From NCBI GenBank assembly GCA_964623885.1, contig CAZUVM010000187.1, positions 1 through 39,932 on the forward strand: a stretch of DNA of 39,932 bases. The letters run 5' to 3'. Source of the stretch: CAZUVM01 sp964623885. GTDB taxonomy: Bacteria; Verrucomicrobiota; Verrucomicrobiia; Limisphaerales; UBA8199. Under the pieces are notes generated by a model. The model made no database searches. It was not told the origin of the DNA and worked only from the letters and a program-made list of their open reading frames with translations. Position numbers and translations under genes: made by a program. Positions 15,641-27,900 of this stretch are shown here, in pieces (the stretch's first letter is position 1; each line of letters opens with the position of its first letter).

Positions 15641-17497
15641 ATGTTTGCTGGATACTTTGGTAGGGTGAGACGCGCGGCTCACGGAATTTTATTTTTGACC
15701 GCACTCGCCCTCCCGGGAGTGTCTTCAGGCACTACGGCGACTGGTAGCGTCTCGCTGGCGTGGAATGCGAGCGCTGACCCTACCGTAATGGGATACAAAA
15801 TCTATTACGGCGTCGCCACTGGGACCTACACCAATTCGGTGGATGCAGGCTCGACCAACTCCGCTACCGTCGCGAGCCTGCCGACAGGCTCCACCTATTA
15901 CTTTGCCGCCACAGCGTACAATAGTTTGGGCGTGGAGAGCACTTATTCGACTGAGGCTTCATTCGCCCTGACCTTGCCCAGCTTGCCCCCGACCCTCAAC
16001 TCCATTTCCAACGTTGTGGTCAACGAAAACGCGGGCCCCCAAACAATCAATCTGTCAGGCATTTCTACCGGATCAACGAACCAGACCGGACCGTTGACGG
16101 TCACTGCTTTCTCGAGCGATCCCACTATTGTCAGTAATCCGACCGTGAATTACACCAGCCCGAATTCAACAGGCTCCTTGACCTTTGCTCCGCTTACCAA
16201 CGCCTTTGGCCAAGTTACCATGACTGTGATGGTGGATAACGGCAACACCGTCAGCAACACAATCATTCGATCCTTCACAGTAACGGTGAATCCGATTAAC
16301 AATCCGCCGACATTGAATCCAGTTGCCAATATGGTTCTGAATGAGAATGCCGGTCTCCAAACTGTGACCCTGAACGGAATATCCACCGGCGCAACGAACG
16401 AAATCCAGCCGCTGACCGTTGCCGCGGTGTCCAGCAATCCGACTTTGATCCCTAATCCCACCGTCAATTACACGAGCCCGAACGCGGCGGGCACCTTGAC
16501 GTTTACGCCGGTGGCCAATGCTTTTGGTGGCGCCACGATCACGGTTTCGGTGAGTGATGGCCAGCCGACCAACAGCACAACGGCGCAGCAGTTCGTCGTC
16601 ACTGTGAACCAGGTCGTGGCCGGGCCGCCGCCGGTTACTAATGCGATCGTTTATCCCAATACTTCGTTCCGATTTATTATCAATCAACCTGTTACCAACG
16701 GTGATAAGTTCAGTTACAGTTTAGCAAGTGCTCCCAGTGGTGCCAAAATCATAACGCACAAGGGAATCTCCGCGCTCGTATGGATGCCGACTAGCGCACA
16801 AGCATCTTCTACGAACGATATCAATATTGCTCTTTCTGACAATAACAACGCCTCTTTCAGCACGAATACGGTTGTTCGGGTGACGGTCCTCGACTATTTG
16901 CTAGTGGCAGCGGGCGCAACGAGCGTGCAAGCGGGCCAGCCCACCACGGTTCCGATTTACCTGAGTTCGAGCGATAACGTGACCAACCTAGTGTTCAAGC
17001 TGCCTTGGTCCGCGGCTCGTTTCAGCAGTCCTTCACTTTCCGTGGCATGGGCAGGCGTGGCCAGCAACTCGCTCACCATCCAGAACACCAACCTCGTCAT
17101 CACCATCGCAGCACCCAAGCAGCCGTTGCAGGGATCTAATCTGCTCGCGCAATTGACTCTGCAGACCCTCACAAATCAGCATTCCGCCTTCGTTGCCTTG
17201 CCGGTTGCGATTGCTTCCAGTCTAAAGCCCAACGGCGTCACTTACTCAAATAATGTGAGTCAGGCGGGCGAGGTGGCGCTAGTTGCCGACGTCCCGCTAA
17301 TGAGAGCCCTTAACGCCGGCGGACAAACCTTGAATCTCTACGGCAAAGTTGGAACGCAGTACCAATTGCAATATTGCACAAACATTGTCCCGAATGGGTC
17401 GTGGTATCCGTTGACTACGTATACGCATACCAATGTGCTCCAGCAAACATCCGTTAGCAGCCCAAGCTCCTCTATCGTTTATCGATTGAAACAGTAA
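15641..17497 (+). CDS. Secreted protein with Fn3, cadherin-like and cohesin-like domains
   Basis: 618-residue secreted, probably surface or matrix protein. The ATG at 15641 is preferred over an upstream TTG (15596) because it places a signal peptide at the start (RRAAHGILFLTALALPGVSSG). Order of domains by pattern: a fibronectin type III domain (VSLAWNASADPTVMGYKIYYG to STYYFAATAYN), two near-duplicate cadherin/Ig-like repeats each starting with PPTLNxxxNxVxNENAGxQT, a third cadherin-like repeat (KFSYSLASAPSGAKI to IALSDNNNASFS), a cohesin-like beta-sandwich (VQAGQPTTVPIYLSSSDNV onward), and a C-terminal module (YQLQYCTN to IVYRLKQ) that resembles the end of the 264-4841 protease. No catalytic residues were recognised. 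The role is likely adhesive or scaffolding. Confidence 0.82.
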   Translation: MFAGYFGRVRRAAHGILFLTALALPGVSSGTTATGSVSLAWNASADPTVMGYKIYYGVATGTYTNSVDAGSTNSATVASLPTGSTYYFAATAYNSLGVESTYSTEASFALTLPSLPPTLNSISNVVVNENAGPQTINLSGISTGSTNQTGPLTVTAFSSDPTIVSNPTVNYTSPNSTGSLTFAPLTNAFGQVTMTVMVDNGNTVSNTIIRSFTVTVNPINNPPTLNPVANMVLNENAGLQTVTLNGISTGATNEIQPLTVAAVSSNPTLIPNPTVNYTSPNAAGTLTFTPVANAFGGATITVSVSDGQPTNSTTAQQFVVTVNQVVAGPPPVTNAIVYPNTSFRFIINQPVTNGDKFSYSLASAPSGAKIITHKGISALVWMPTSAQASSTNDINIALSDNNNASFSTNTVVRVTVLDYLLVAAGATSVQAGQPTTVPIYLSSSDNVTNLVFKLPWSAARFSSPSLSVAWAGVASNSLTIQNTNLVITIAAPKQPLQGSNLLAQLTLQTLTNQHSAFVALPVAIASSLKPNGVTYSNNVSQAGEVALVADVPLMRALNAGGQTLNLYGKVGTQYQLQYCTNIVPNGSWYPLTTYTHTNVLQQTSVSSPSSSIVYRLKQ

Positions 17498-17630
17498 TTA
17501 GCTGAACCGACCTCCTTTCCCCTGGGACGGTCCATGCGTTTTCCCGCCAGTCCAGGCTTTACGCTTAGGATTAAAAAAGCTCGACATCTTGCCAAAGCGG
17601 GTCTATTGAAGATTGCAATTGAGGAGATTT

Positions 17631-17861
17631 ATGGGACCGATAACGCAAACGATGAAGTTTGTTCCGGTGGACGCCGACTTGTTTGAGTCGGTGAGTTATG
17701 ACGAAATCAGCCATACGCTCTACCTTAAATTTCGAGACTCTCCCACACTGAAGTTCGAGAAGGTGCCGAGGTTCAGGTATCAAGGCCTGATGTCTGCGCC
17801 CCGCAAGGACAATTACTACAAGACGTTCATTAAGAACCAGTTTTTGACCAAACCGGTGTAA
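17631..17861 (+). CDS. KTSC domain-containing small protein
   Basis: 76-residue cytoplasmic protein. The start at 17631 is set by a strong GAGGAG at 17621-17626; a TTG at 17613 would extend it. The sequence matches the KTSC pattern: FESVSYDEISHTLYLKFRD, then KFEKVPRFRYQGLMSAPRKD, then NYYKTFIKNQF. The name-giving K-T-S-C residues are not all kept, which is common. KTSC domains occur alone or fused to lysyl-tRNA synthetase-like or RNA-binding proteins, and their function is not established. It stands alone, with no obvious operon partner. Confidence 0.85.
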   Translation: MGPITQTMKFVPVDADLFESVSYDEISHTLYLKFRDSPTLKFEKVPRFRYQGLMSAPRKDNYYKTFIKNQFLTKPV

Positions 17862-18053
17862 CTGGCCGCGGACCGCGTTCGGATGTGTGGGGATGGTCAG
17901 CCAATGATTGCTGTTTTTTCAGGCCGGCCAGGTTTCGCTGTTTAATGGTACAGTTGCACCAGGTTGTTGCCTCTTGCTCCTTTTACCCTAAACCGTTAGA
18001 AGGTGTCTTGTGACTATCAAAGATGCGTCAGCGCAATGCCTCCAAGGAAACAC

Positions 18054-19385
18054 ATGAAACTTTTGTCGGCCAATTCAATCGCCTCACAAGCTCAATCGGG
18101 TGAAGAGCGCCACACCAAAATCCATTTGAACCGCCGCCAATTCCTTGCTCGTGCGTTCCAAGCCGGCGCCTTGTTGGCCACTCCTCAAATCGTCCGCGCC
18201 GCCGTGCTGGGCAAAGACGGCACAGTTGCCCCTAGCGAGCGTATTGTTCTGGGCGGCATCGGGATCGGCCACCGCGGCACTTATGACCTCGGTTGTTTTC
18301 TTGAGGAACCGGACGTGCAATTCGTCGCCGTTTGCGACGTCAAAGCTGAGCGTCGTAAAGCTATCAAGCAGAAAGCGGATAATAAATACGGAAACCAAGA
18401 TTGCGCGACTTACCGTGACCTTCGCGAACTGCTGGCCCGCGATGACATTGATGCGGTTCTAATCGCCACGGGCCCCAACTGGCACGCCACTGCGGCTATC
18501 CTGGCGGCGAACGCCGGCAAAGATGTTTACTGCGAAAAGCCCTGCACCAAGAATATTGCCCAAAGCCTTGCCCTGGCGGATACGTTCCGCCGAACAACCC
18601 GCGTCTTCCAGGCCGGCACTCAGCGGCGCAGCCTGCCCAATTTTGCTTTTGCGGTGGACCTCGCCCGACACGGAAAACTTGGCAGACTGCAGACCCTGCA
18701 CGCCCAACCGTTGGGATTGAAGACACAATCGAGCGGATGGGCGGACGCCGAGCCCGAACCAAACAAGGAGGATGTGGATTGGAACCTTTATTTGGGGCCT
18801 GCCGCCTGGCGACCCTACAACAAAGCGCTTTTGGACGGGTTTAATTTCGAAAAGGGAGGTGGTCTTGTGGGTGGCGGGTGCCTGGAATGGGGCTCGCACT
18901 GCGTGGACTTATGCCAATGGGCGAACGACGCCGATGCCACGGAACCGGTCGAATACGAGCCTGTCGGTAAACAACTGCACGCTCGCTATGCCAATGGTGT
19001 CAAGCTGGTCATGCGTGATGAAGACTGGCTCAAGCTGGGTTCCTGTCCGGTGCGGTTCGAAGGCGATTCCGGCTGGGTAGAAACCGCAGACGATGGGGAA
19101 TTGGTCGCTAGCGATCCGTCTTTGCTCGTCGGCAAAGGCGCTAAAGTCTCTGGGTACCCTGCTAACTTTCATATCCGTGATTTTCTTGACTGCGTGAAGT
19201 CGCGGGCGCGAACCCGGGCCAACGCCGATGCGGCCTGTCACGCGCATATTGCCTGTCACGCTGCCAACATTGCGCTGTTTTTGAATCGCAAAGTCCGCTT
19301 CGATCCGGTGAGAAATGAATTCATAGCTGATGAACAAGCGAATCGTTTGCGCTCCGAGGCGCTTCGTGAACCCTGGCGTATTTAA
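18054..19385 (+). CDS. Tat-exported Gfo/Idh/MocA family oxidoreductase
   Basis: 443-residue NAD(P)-dependent oxidoreductase. The ATG at 18054 is chosen because AAGGA sits 5 nt upstream; ATG 18036 and TTG 18003 are in frame. The twin-arginine motif NRRQFLARAF (26-35) follows a 25-residue polar n-region, longer than usual. The Rossmann motif is GGIGIGHRG (67-75), with VCDVKAERR after beta-2, and the family signature is YCEKPCTKN (159-167). WNLYLGPAAWRPYN and GGGCLEWGSHCVDLC are typical of the planctomycete/verrucomicrobial subgroup. The substrate is unknown, probably a sugar derivative. The HEAT-repeat gene starts 8 nt after its stop, so the pair is probably one transcript. Confidence 0.92.
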   Translation: MKLLSANSIASQAQSGEERHTKIHLNRRQFLARAFQAGALLATPQIVRAAVLGKDGTVAPSERIVLGGIGIGHRGTYDLGCFLEEPDVQFVAVCDVKAERRKAIKQKADNKYGNQDCATYRDLRELLARDDIDAVLIATGPNWHATAAILAANAGKDVYCEKPCTKNIAQSLALADTFRRTTRVFQAGTQRRSLPNFAFAVDLARHGKLGRLQTLHAQPLGLKTQSSGWADAEPEPNKEDVDWNLYLGPAAWRPYNKALLDGFNFEKGGGLVGGGCLEWGSHCVDLCQWANDADATEPVEYEPVGKQLHARYANGVKLVMRDEDWLKLGSCPVRFEGDSGWVETADDGELVASDPSLLVGKGAKVSGYPANFHIRDFLDCVKSRARTRANADAACHAHIACHAANIALFLNRKVRFDPVRNEFIADEQANRLRSEALREPWRI

Positions 19386-19392
19386 AGCTGAT

Positions 19393-21381
19393 ATGAAGCC
19401 CAATCTCATCATTCGCCCGGCACCCTGGATTGTTTCGTTGGCGCTCCTCACGATTGCGGTCGCCTCAGCGGCAACTGCCGGCACTGCCGCCATGACTAAT
19501 TCGCCGGCAGAAAAAGAGCGACAACTCATAGCTGTGCTTAATTCAAAGGCGCCGCCTTCGGAGAAGGCTCTTGCGTGCAAAAAACTTACGATTTATGGCA
19601 CCAAAGCGGCAGTGCCGGCATTGGCGCGGTTGCTGTCCGACGAGCAGCTTGCTTCGTGGGCGCGGATCCCTTTAGAAGCCATCCCCGGCTCGGCCCCCGA
19701 TGCCGCTTTACGCAAGGCCATGGGCCAGTTACAAGGCAAACTGCTCGTAGGCGTGATTAATTCGATCGGTTTTCGCCGCGATCCAAGGGCCGTCAAGGAA
19801 CTCGCCAGACATTTAGCCGGCAACGACACGGAAACAGCCTCAGCCGCAGCCGCCGCAATGGGGCGCATTGGCGGCGAGACGGTCGCTAAAACCTTGCAAG
19901 CCGCCCTAATCAACGCTCCAGCCGAGGTCCGCTCCGCGGTGGCACAGGCTTGCATAATATGTGCCGAAACTTTCACCAGCCAGGGCAAGACCTCTGAAGC
20001 TTTTAAATTGTATGCCGCTGTCCGTCAGGCGCACGTGCCCAAGCAAATGATGCTTGAGGCGACGCATGGCGCTATTCTGGCGCAAAATGCCTACGGTTTG
20101 CCTTTATTGGTGGAGCAATTGCGTTCGCCCGATCCGGCGTTTTTCAGTCTCGGCTTGCACACGGCGCGCGAGCTTGCCGGGAGCGATGTCACCCGTGCCT
20201 TGGTAAATGAGATGAAGGGCGCCAACTCCGACCGGCAGGGTCTCTTGGTGATGGCCATCGCCGATCGAAAGGATTCAGACGCCCGAGCTGCGGTAACGGA
20301 AGTGGTTCAAAGCGGAACGCCGAAAACCCGAATCGTGGCGATCGTCGCCTTGGAACGTCAGGGAAATATTTCGAGTTTGCCGGTCCTGTTGAAGGCCGCG
20401 ACCTCAGATGACCGGGAAGTATCGGCCGCAGCGTTTGCGGCTTTGACCCGGTTTCCCGGCAATGACGTTAATTCAGAGTTGCTGGCTCGTTTGGCGCAGG
20501 CTGACGGAAAAACGCGGCCGGTCCTGATTAAGCTGGCCGCCAAACGGCGGATTGACAACGGCCTGCCAGCGATTGCCACAGCGGTTGGTGATCCTGACCC
20601 GGCGGTTCGCGCCGCGGCTATCCAGGCCATTGGGGTGCTTGGTGATGAGCGTCAGATTCCTGCTCTCGTTCAACTACTGCAGCATACGCAAGAGGCCACG
20701 GAACGCACTGACGTCCAAACCGCTTTAACGGACATTAGCACGCGCAGAGGATCTCGTTGTGTACCCCATCTTCTGCCGCTCGCCCATGACCAAGCCAGCG
20801 GCTTGCGTTTGATTTCGCTTCCGGTGCTTGCTTCCGCGGGCGGTTCTGACGCTTTGAATGCCGTGAATTCTGCGGTGCAGGATAATGACGAGGCGGTGCG
20901 CGACGAGGCGGTGCGCATACTGTCAACCTGGCCTAACAACTGGCCCGAAGACACCGCCGTCCTGGAGCCTTTGCGCGCCTTGGCCGGTGATCCACAAAAG
21001 CCTTCTTACCAGGCATTGGCGCTGCGTGGATATTTGCATTTCCTTGATGGTGACAAACAGCTCAAAGACACCGATAAAGCGCGTAAGATCAAAGATGTTA
21101 TTCCTCTTATCCAGAGACCGGAAGAGCAGCAGTTGGCAGTCGCTCTGGCGCGTGAACTGCGCGGCGCCGATGCTGTTGAGTTGTTGTGTGTTTTCGCTGA
21201 GCAGCCTGCCCTTGCCAATGACGCTTGCGCAGCCATTCTCAAACTGGCCGCAGAGAAACAATCGGGGCTTTCCTCTGAGCAGCGTCAACGTGCCCTAAAA
21301 ACGGTTGTCGAGAAATCCCAGAACGACGCCACCAGGAATAGAGCAGAGGAAATGCTTAAGGACCAGCAGGCAAGAAATTAG
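19393..21381 (+). CDS. Exported HEAT-repeat protein
   Basis: 662 residues. A TTG-type start at 19330 would overlap the preceding gene; the ATG at 19393 is preferred because it gives a signal peptide (WIVSLALLTIAVASAATAG). Most of the mature protein is tandem helical HEAT/PBS-lyase-type repeats, visible as recurring patterns such as AVPALARLLSDEQ, RAVKELARHLAGNDTETASAAAAAMGRIGG, DPDPAVRAAAIQAIGVLGDERQIPALVQLL and DNDEAVRDEAVRILSTWP. No catalytic motif and no CXXCH heme site was seen. Such proteins act as binding scaffolds. Since it follows the exported Gfo/Idh/MocA enzyme directly, a role in the same periplasmic process is a reasonable guess, not more. Confidence 0.85.
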   Translation: MKPNLIIRPAPWIVSLALLTIAVASAATAGTAAMTNSPAEKERQLIAVLNSKAPPSEKALACKKLTIYGTKAAVPALARLLSDEQLASWARIPLEAIPGSAPDAALRKAMGQLQGKLLVGVINSIGFRRDPRAVKELARHLAGNDTETASAAAAAMGRIGGETVAKTLQAALINAPAEVRSAVAQACIICAETFTSQGKTSEAFKLYAAVRQAHVPKQMMLEATHGAILAQNAYGLPLLVEQLRSPDPAFFSLGLHTARELAGSDVTRALVNEMKGANSDRQGLLVMAIADRKDSDARAAVTEVVQSGTPKTRIVAIVALERQGNISSLPVLLKAATSDDREVSAAAFAALTRFPGNDVNSELLARLAQADGKTRPVLIKLAAKRRIDNGLPAIATAVGDPDPAVRAAAIQAIGVLGDERQIPALVQLLQHTQEATERTDVQTALTDISTRRGSRCVPHLLPLAHDQASGLRLISLPVLASAGGSDALNAVNSAVQDNDEAVRDEAVRILSTWPNNWPEDTAVLEPLRALAGDPQKPSYQALALRGYLHFLDGDKQLKDTDKARKIKDVIPLIQRPEEQQLAVALARELRGADAVELLCVFAEQPALANDACAAILKLAAEKQSGLSSEQRQRALKTVVEKSQNDATRNRAEEMLKDQQARN

Positions 21382-21675
21382 TCCTTCATAATCAGTATTC
21401 AATATTCGGTAACCTGGGTTCAAGTAGGCCACCTGTTAGCGGAACTCTGATTGCTTGCCAGTGTTGTCTAGACGGGCTGCCCGATTTTGTCATGCCTCGA
21501 CAAAAAAGGGTGAACTTTTGCCAACGCTGGTGAAGTCCGGCAAATCATTCTCAACCACATTGTTGCCGTTCGGATCATAGGTCCAATCGGCCCTGCCGGC
21601 AGCGGCTTGAGACTGGCTTTGGGTGCCTGGAAAATGGAGATCCAGGAAAGATTGGGTGCTGGGTCCTTCTGCAGG
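21382..21675. other. Intergenic stretch with a residual minus-strand frame
   Basis: No supported gene. On the minus strand a frame without a start codon is open from 21690 to a TGA at 21490-21492, overlapping the start of the next gene. It reads like a polypeptide C-terminus in part (RADWTYDPNGNN and NDLPDFTSVGK). It may be the remnant of a truncated gene or chance. Confidence 0.3.
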
Positions 21676-22152
21676 ATGAGGACACGCAAATCATGGCGGC
21701 AAAAGCTGGCGGACGACAAAGGTCTGCCGCGGGTTGAGAGAATAACGCCGAGAATGAGTTCCCGGTGGGGCAAGGGAACTGTCCTCATTCCAGCCCCGCG
21801 CGAGGTGGCTGCCCTGATGCAGAGTGTTCCGGAAGGCAAGCTGACCACGATTAACGAAATTCGGGCGGCACTCGCAGCCAAACACCGCGCGACTATTGGT
21901 TGCCCAATCGCCACGGGCATATTCGCTTGGATTGCCTCGCATGCCGCCGAAGAAGCCGCGGCTGCCGGCGAATTAGCCATTACGCCCTACTGGCGCACCT
22001 TAAAGACCGGCGGTCAGCTAAACCCAAAATATCCGGGCGGGATCCCCGTGATCCGTCGCCGCCTCGCCGCCGAAGGCCACACAATCACCAAACGCGGTCA
22101 ACGCTATTTCGTTGCCGATTATGAACGAGCTTTAATCTCTGTGTTTCCATAA
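21676..22152 (+). CDS. MGMT/ATL-type (alkyltransferase DNA-binding domain) protein
   Basis: About 158 residues, cytoplasmic. I prefer the ATG at 21676 because the conserved part starts with KSWRQKLADDKGLP; in-frame starts at 21634 and 21607 exist. The domain EVAALMQSVPEGKLTTINEIRAALA with the later TPYWRTLKTGGQLNPKYPGG and RRLAAEGH matches the winged-helix DNA-binding domain of O6-alkylguanine alkyltransferases. The alkyl-accepting PCHR cysteine motif is absent; the only Cys is in ATIGCPIATG. It is therefore more likely an alkyltransferase-like DNA-damage-sensing or otherwise DNA-binding protein than a true repair methyltransferase. The next gene starts 26 nt downstream, so it may be the first gene of the pyruvate-oxidation operon. 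Confidence 0.75.
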   Translation: MRTRKSWRQKLADDKGLPRVERITPRMSSRWGKGTVLIPAPREVAALMQSVPEGKLTTINEIRAALAAKHRATIGCPIATGIFAWIASHAAEEAAAAGELAITPYWRTLKTGGQLNPKYPGGIPVIRRRLAAEGHTITKRGQRYFVADYERALISVFP

Positions 22153-22178
22153 TTTCAATCTTTCGATCATCAGCAGCC

Positions 22179-24917
<2,739 letters not shown>

Positions 24918-24946
24918 TCCTTTGAGTCCATCACCTCGAAAAATGT

Positions 24947-27900
24947 ATGAGTAACTCATTGCCCAAGTCTAATTCCGATGGTGTGCACTTCAAAACGCTG
25001 GATGGCAACGAAGCCGCCGCTTACGTCGCCTACCAGCTTAATGAAGTGATGGCCATTTATCCCATCACGCCTTCCTCCCCAATTGCGGAGTGGTGCGATC
25101 AATGGGCCTCTGAAGGCAGGCGCAACCTTTGGGGAACCATCCCGTCCATCGTCGAAATGCAAAGTGAAGGCGGCGCGGTCGGGGCCGTTCACGGCTCGCT
25201 GCAAACCGGCTCGATCAGCACCACCTTTACCGCTTCCCAAGGTCTGCTGCTGATGATCCCGAACATGTTCAAAATCGCGGGCGAGTTGTTACCCGCGGTT
25301 TTCCATGTCACCGCCCGCACCGTCGCCGCGCATGCGCTCTCCATTTTCGGTGACCACAGCGACGTGATGGCCTGCCGCTCAACCGGTTGGGGCATGCTCG
25401 CTGCCGCCTCGGTGCAGGAAACCATGGACTTTGCTGTCATCTCCCAGGCGGCATCGCTGCGATCGCGGATTCCTTTTGTCCATTTCTTCGACGGGTTCCG
25501 CACCTCACACGAAGTCTCAAAAATCCAGATTCTTGGAAAAGCCGACATGACCGCGCTGATTGACGACCGCCTTATCGCCGCCCATCGCGCCCGCGCCATG
25601 TCTCCCGACCGCCCGGTCTTGCGCGGCACCGCTCAGAATCCGGATGCCTTCTTCCAAGCCCGCGAAACTGTCAATCCCTTCTATGACGCATGTGCCAATA
25701 TCACCCAAAAGGTGATGGACGAGTTCGGTGCGCGAGTCGGCCGCAAATACAACCTCTTTGACTATGTCGGCGCTCCGAATGCCGAGCGCGTGATTGTGCT
25801 GATGGGCTCCGGTTGTGAAGCGGCCCACGAGGCTGTTGATTTCCTGACGAAACGCGGTGAGAAAATCGGCATTCTCAAAGTCCGACTGTATCGCCCATTC
25901 GACAGCCGCCGCTTTGTCGAGGCGCTGCCCGCTACCGTAAAATCGATTGCCGTTCTCGACCGCACCAAAGAACCCGGCGCTACGGGTGAACCTCTTTACC
26001 AGGACGTCATTGCTGCTTTGTTTGAGGGCGCGGCTAATGGTTGGGGCAAACTCAAATCGCTGCCAAAGGTCATCGGCGGCCGCTACGGCCTCTCTTCAAA
26101 AGAGTTCACGCCGGCCATGGTCAAAGCGGTGTTCGACAATCTCGCCATCTCGAGTCCGAAAAATCATTTCACCGTCGGCATTAACGATGACGTTTCCCAC
26201 ACCAGCCTCAGCTACGACGAGAATTTCTCCACCGAGCCGGCCGAGGTCATCCGCGCAATGTTTTATGGTCTGGGCGCCGACGGTACTGTGGGGGCCAATA
26301 AGAATTCCATCAAGATCATCGGCGAGGAGACGCCTAACTTCGCCCAGGGCTACTTTGTTTATGATTCAAAAAAATCAGGCTCGATGACCGTCTCGCATTT
26401 ACGCTTCGGCCCGCGAGAAATTCGGTCCACTTATCTGATCAGCAAGGCTAATTTCATAGCCTGCCATCAGCCGATGTTCCTGGAGCGCTATGACATGATC
26501 AAAGACCTCGTTCCGGGTGGCACTTTTCTTTTGAACACCCCATTTTCTAAAGACGAAATCTGGGCTCAACTTCCCACGCCCGTGCAAAAGGGTCTCATCG
26601 ACAAGCAAGCGAAACTTTGCGTAATCGACGCGACCAAGGTTGCTCGCGACAGCGGTATGGGTGGCCGGATCAACACCATCATGCAGGTCTGTTTCTTCGC
26701 CTTGTCCGGTGTTCTGCCCAAAAATGACGCCATCGATGCCATCAAGGAATCGATCCGGAAAACTTACGGCAAGAAAGGCGAAGAGGTGGTTCAGATGAAC
26801 CTCAAGGCAGTCGACAATACCCTCGCCCACCTTCACGAGGTCGGGCTGCACAACCAGGTCAACGGCACTGGCGGTTTCCTGCCCGCTGTTTCGCCCAACG
26901 CGCCGGAGTACGTTCGCGTGGTGCTCGGTAAACTCGCGGGTGGCCGCGGTGACGAATTGCCCGTCAGCGCTTTTGCCCCCGATGGCACCTTTCCGACCGC
27001 AACTGCCCAATACGAAAAGCGGAATTTGGCTCTCGAGATCCCCGTTTGGGATCCTTCGATCTGCATTCAATGCATGAAGTGCGTGGCCATCTGCCCGCAC
27101 GCCACCATTCGCGCCAAGGTCTACGAGCCGGCCTCACTCACCAGCGCGCCGCCTGACTTCAAGGCCACGGACGCCCGCGCGCCGGAATGGAAAGGAATGA
27201 AATGGACCCTGCAAGTCGCGGCCGAGGATTGCACCGGTTGCGCGCTCTGCGTCGATGTCTGTCCGGCGCGCAACAAGACCGAGACCAAGTTCAAAGCCAT
27301 CAATATGCGCCCGCAAGCTCCCTTGCGATTGCAGGAACGCGAGAACTGGGATTTCTTCCTCAAGCTGCCTGAGTTTGATCGCCGCAAGCTCAAGATCGGC
27401 ACCCTGCGCCAGCAACAGGTTATGCAGCCGCTGTTCGAATTCTCCGGCGCTTGCTCTGGCTGTGGCGAAACTCCGTATCTCAAAATGCTCACCCAGTTGT
27501 TCGGTGACCGCGCCATCATCGGCAATGCCACTGGCTGTTCCTCGATCTATGGTGGCAACCTTCCTACTACGCCTTACGCCGTTAACGCCCAGGGCAGGGG
27601 ACCGACCTGGTGTAACTCTCTTTTCGAGGATAACGCTGAATTTGGCCTGGGCTTCCGCGTCTCGATCGATAAACAAAAAGAATTCGCCACTGAGTTGTTG
27701 AAGAAGCTTGCGGCGCAAATTGGTCAAGATCTCGCTGAAAGCATCCTGAACGCGAACCAGTCCGATGAAGCCGGTATCTACGATCAACGCGAGCGCGTAG
27801 CCGCGTTGAAGCGGAAACTGCCGACCATCAATTCCCCCGAGTCCAAACTGCTTCTCAGCCTTGCGGATCAGCTCGTGCGCAAGAGCGTGTGGATTGTTGG

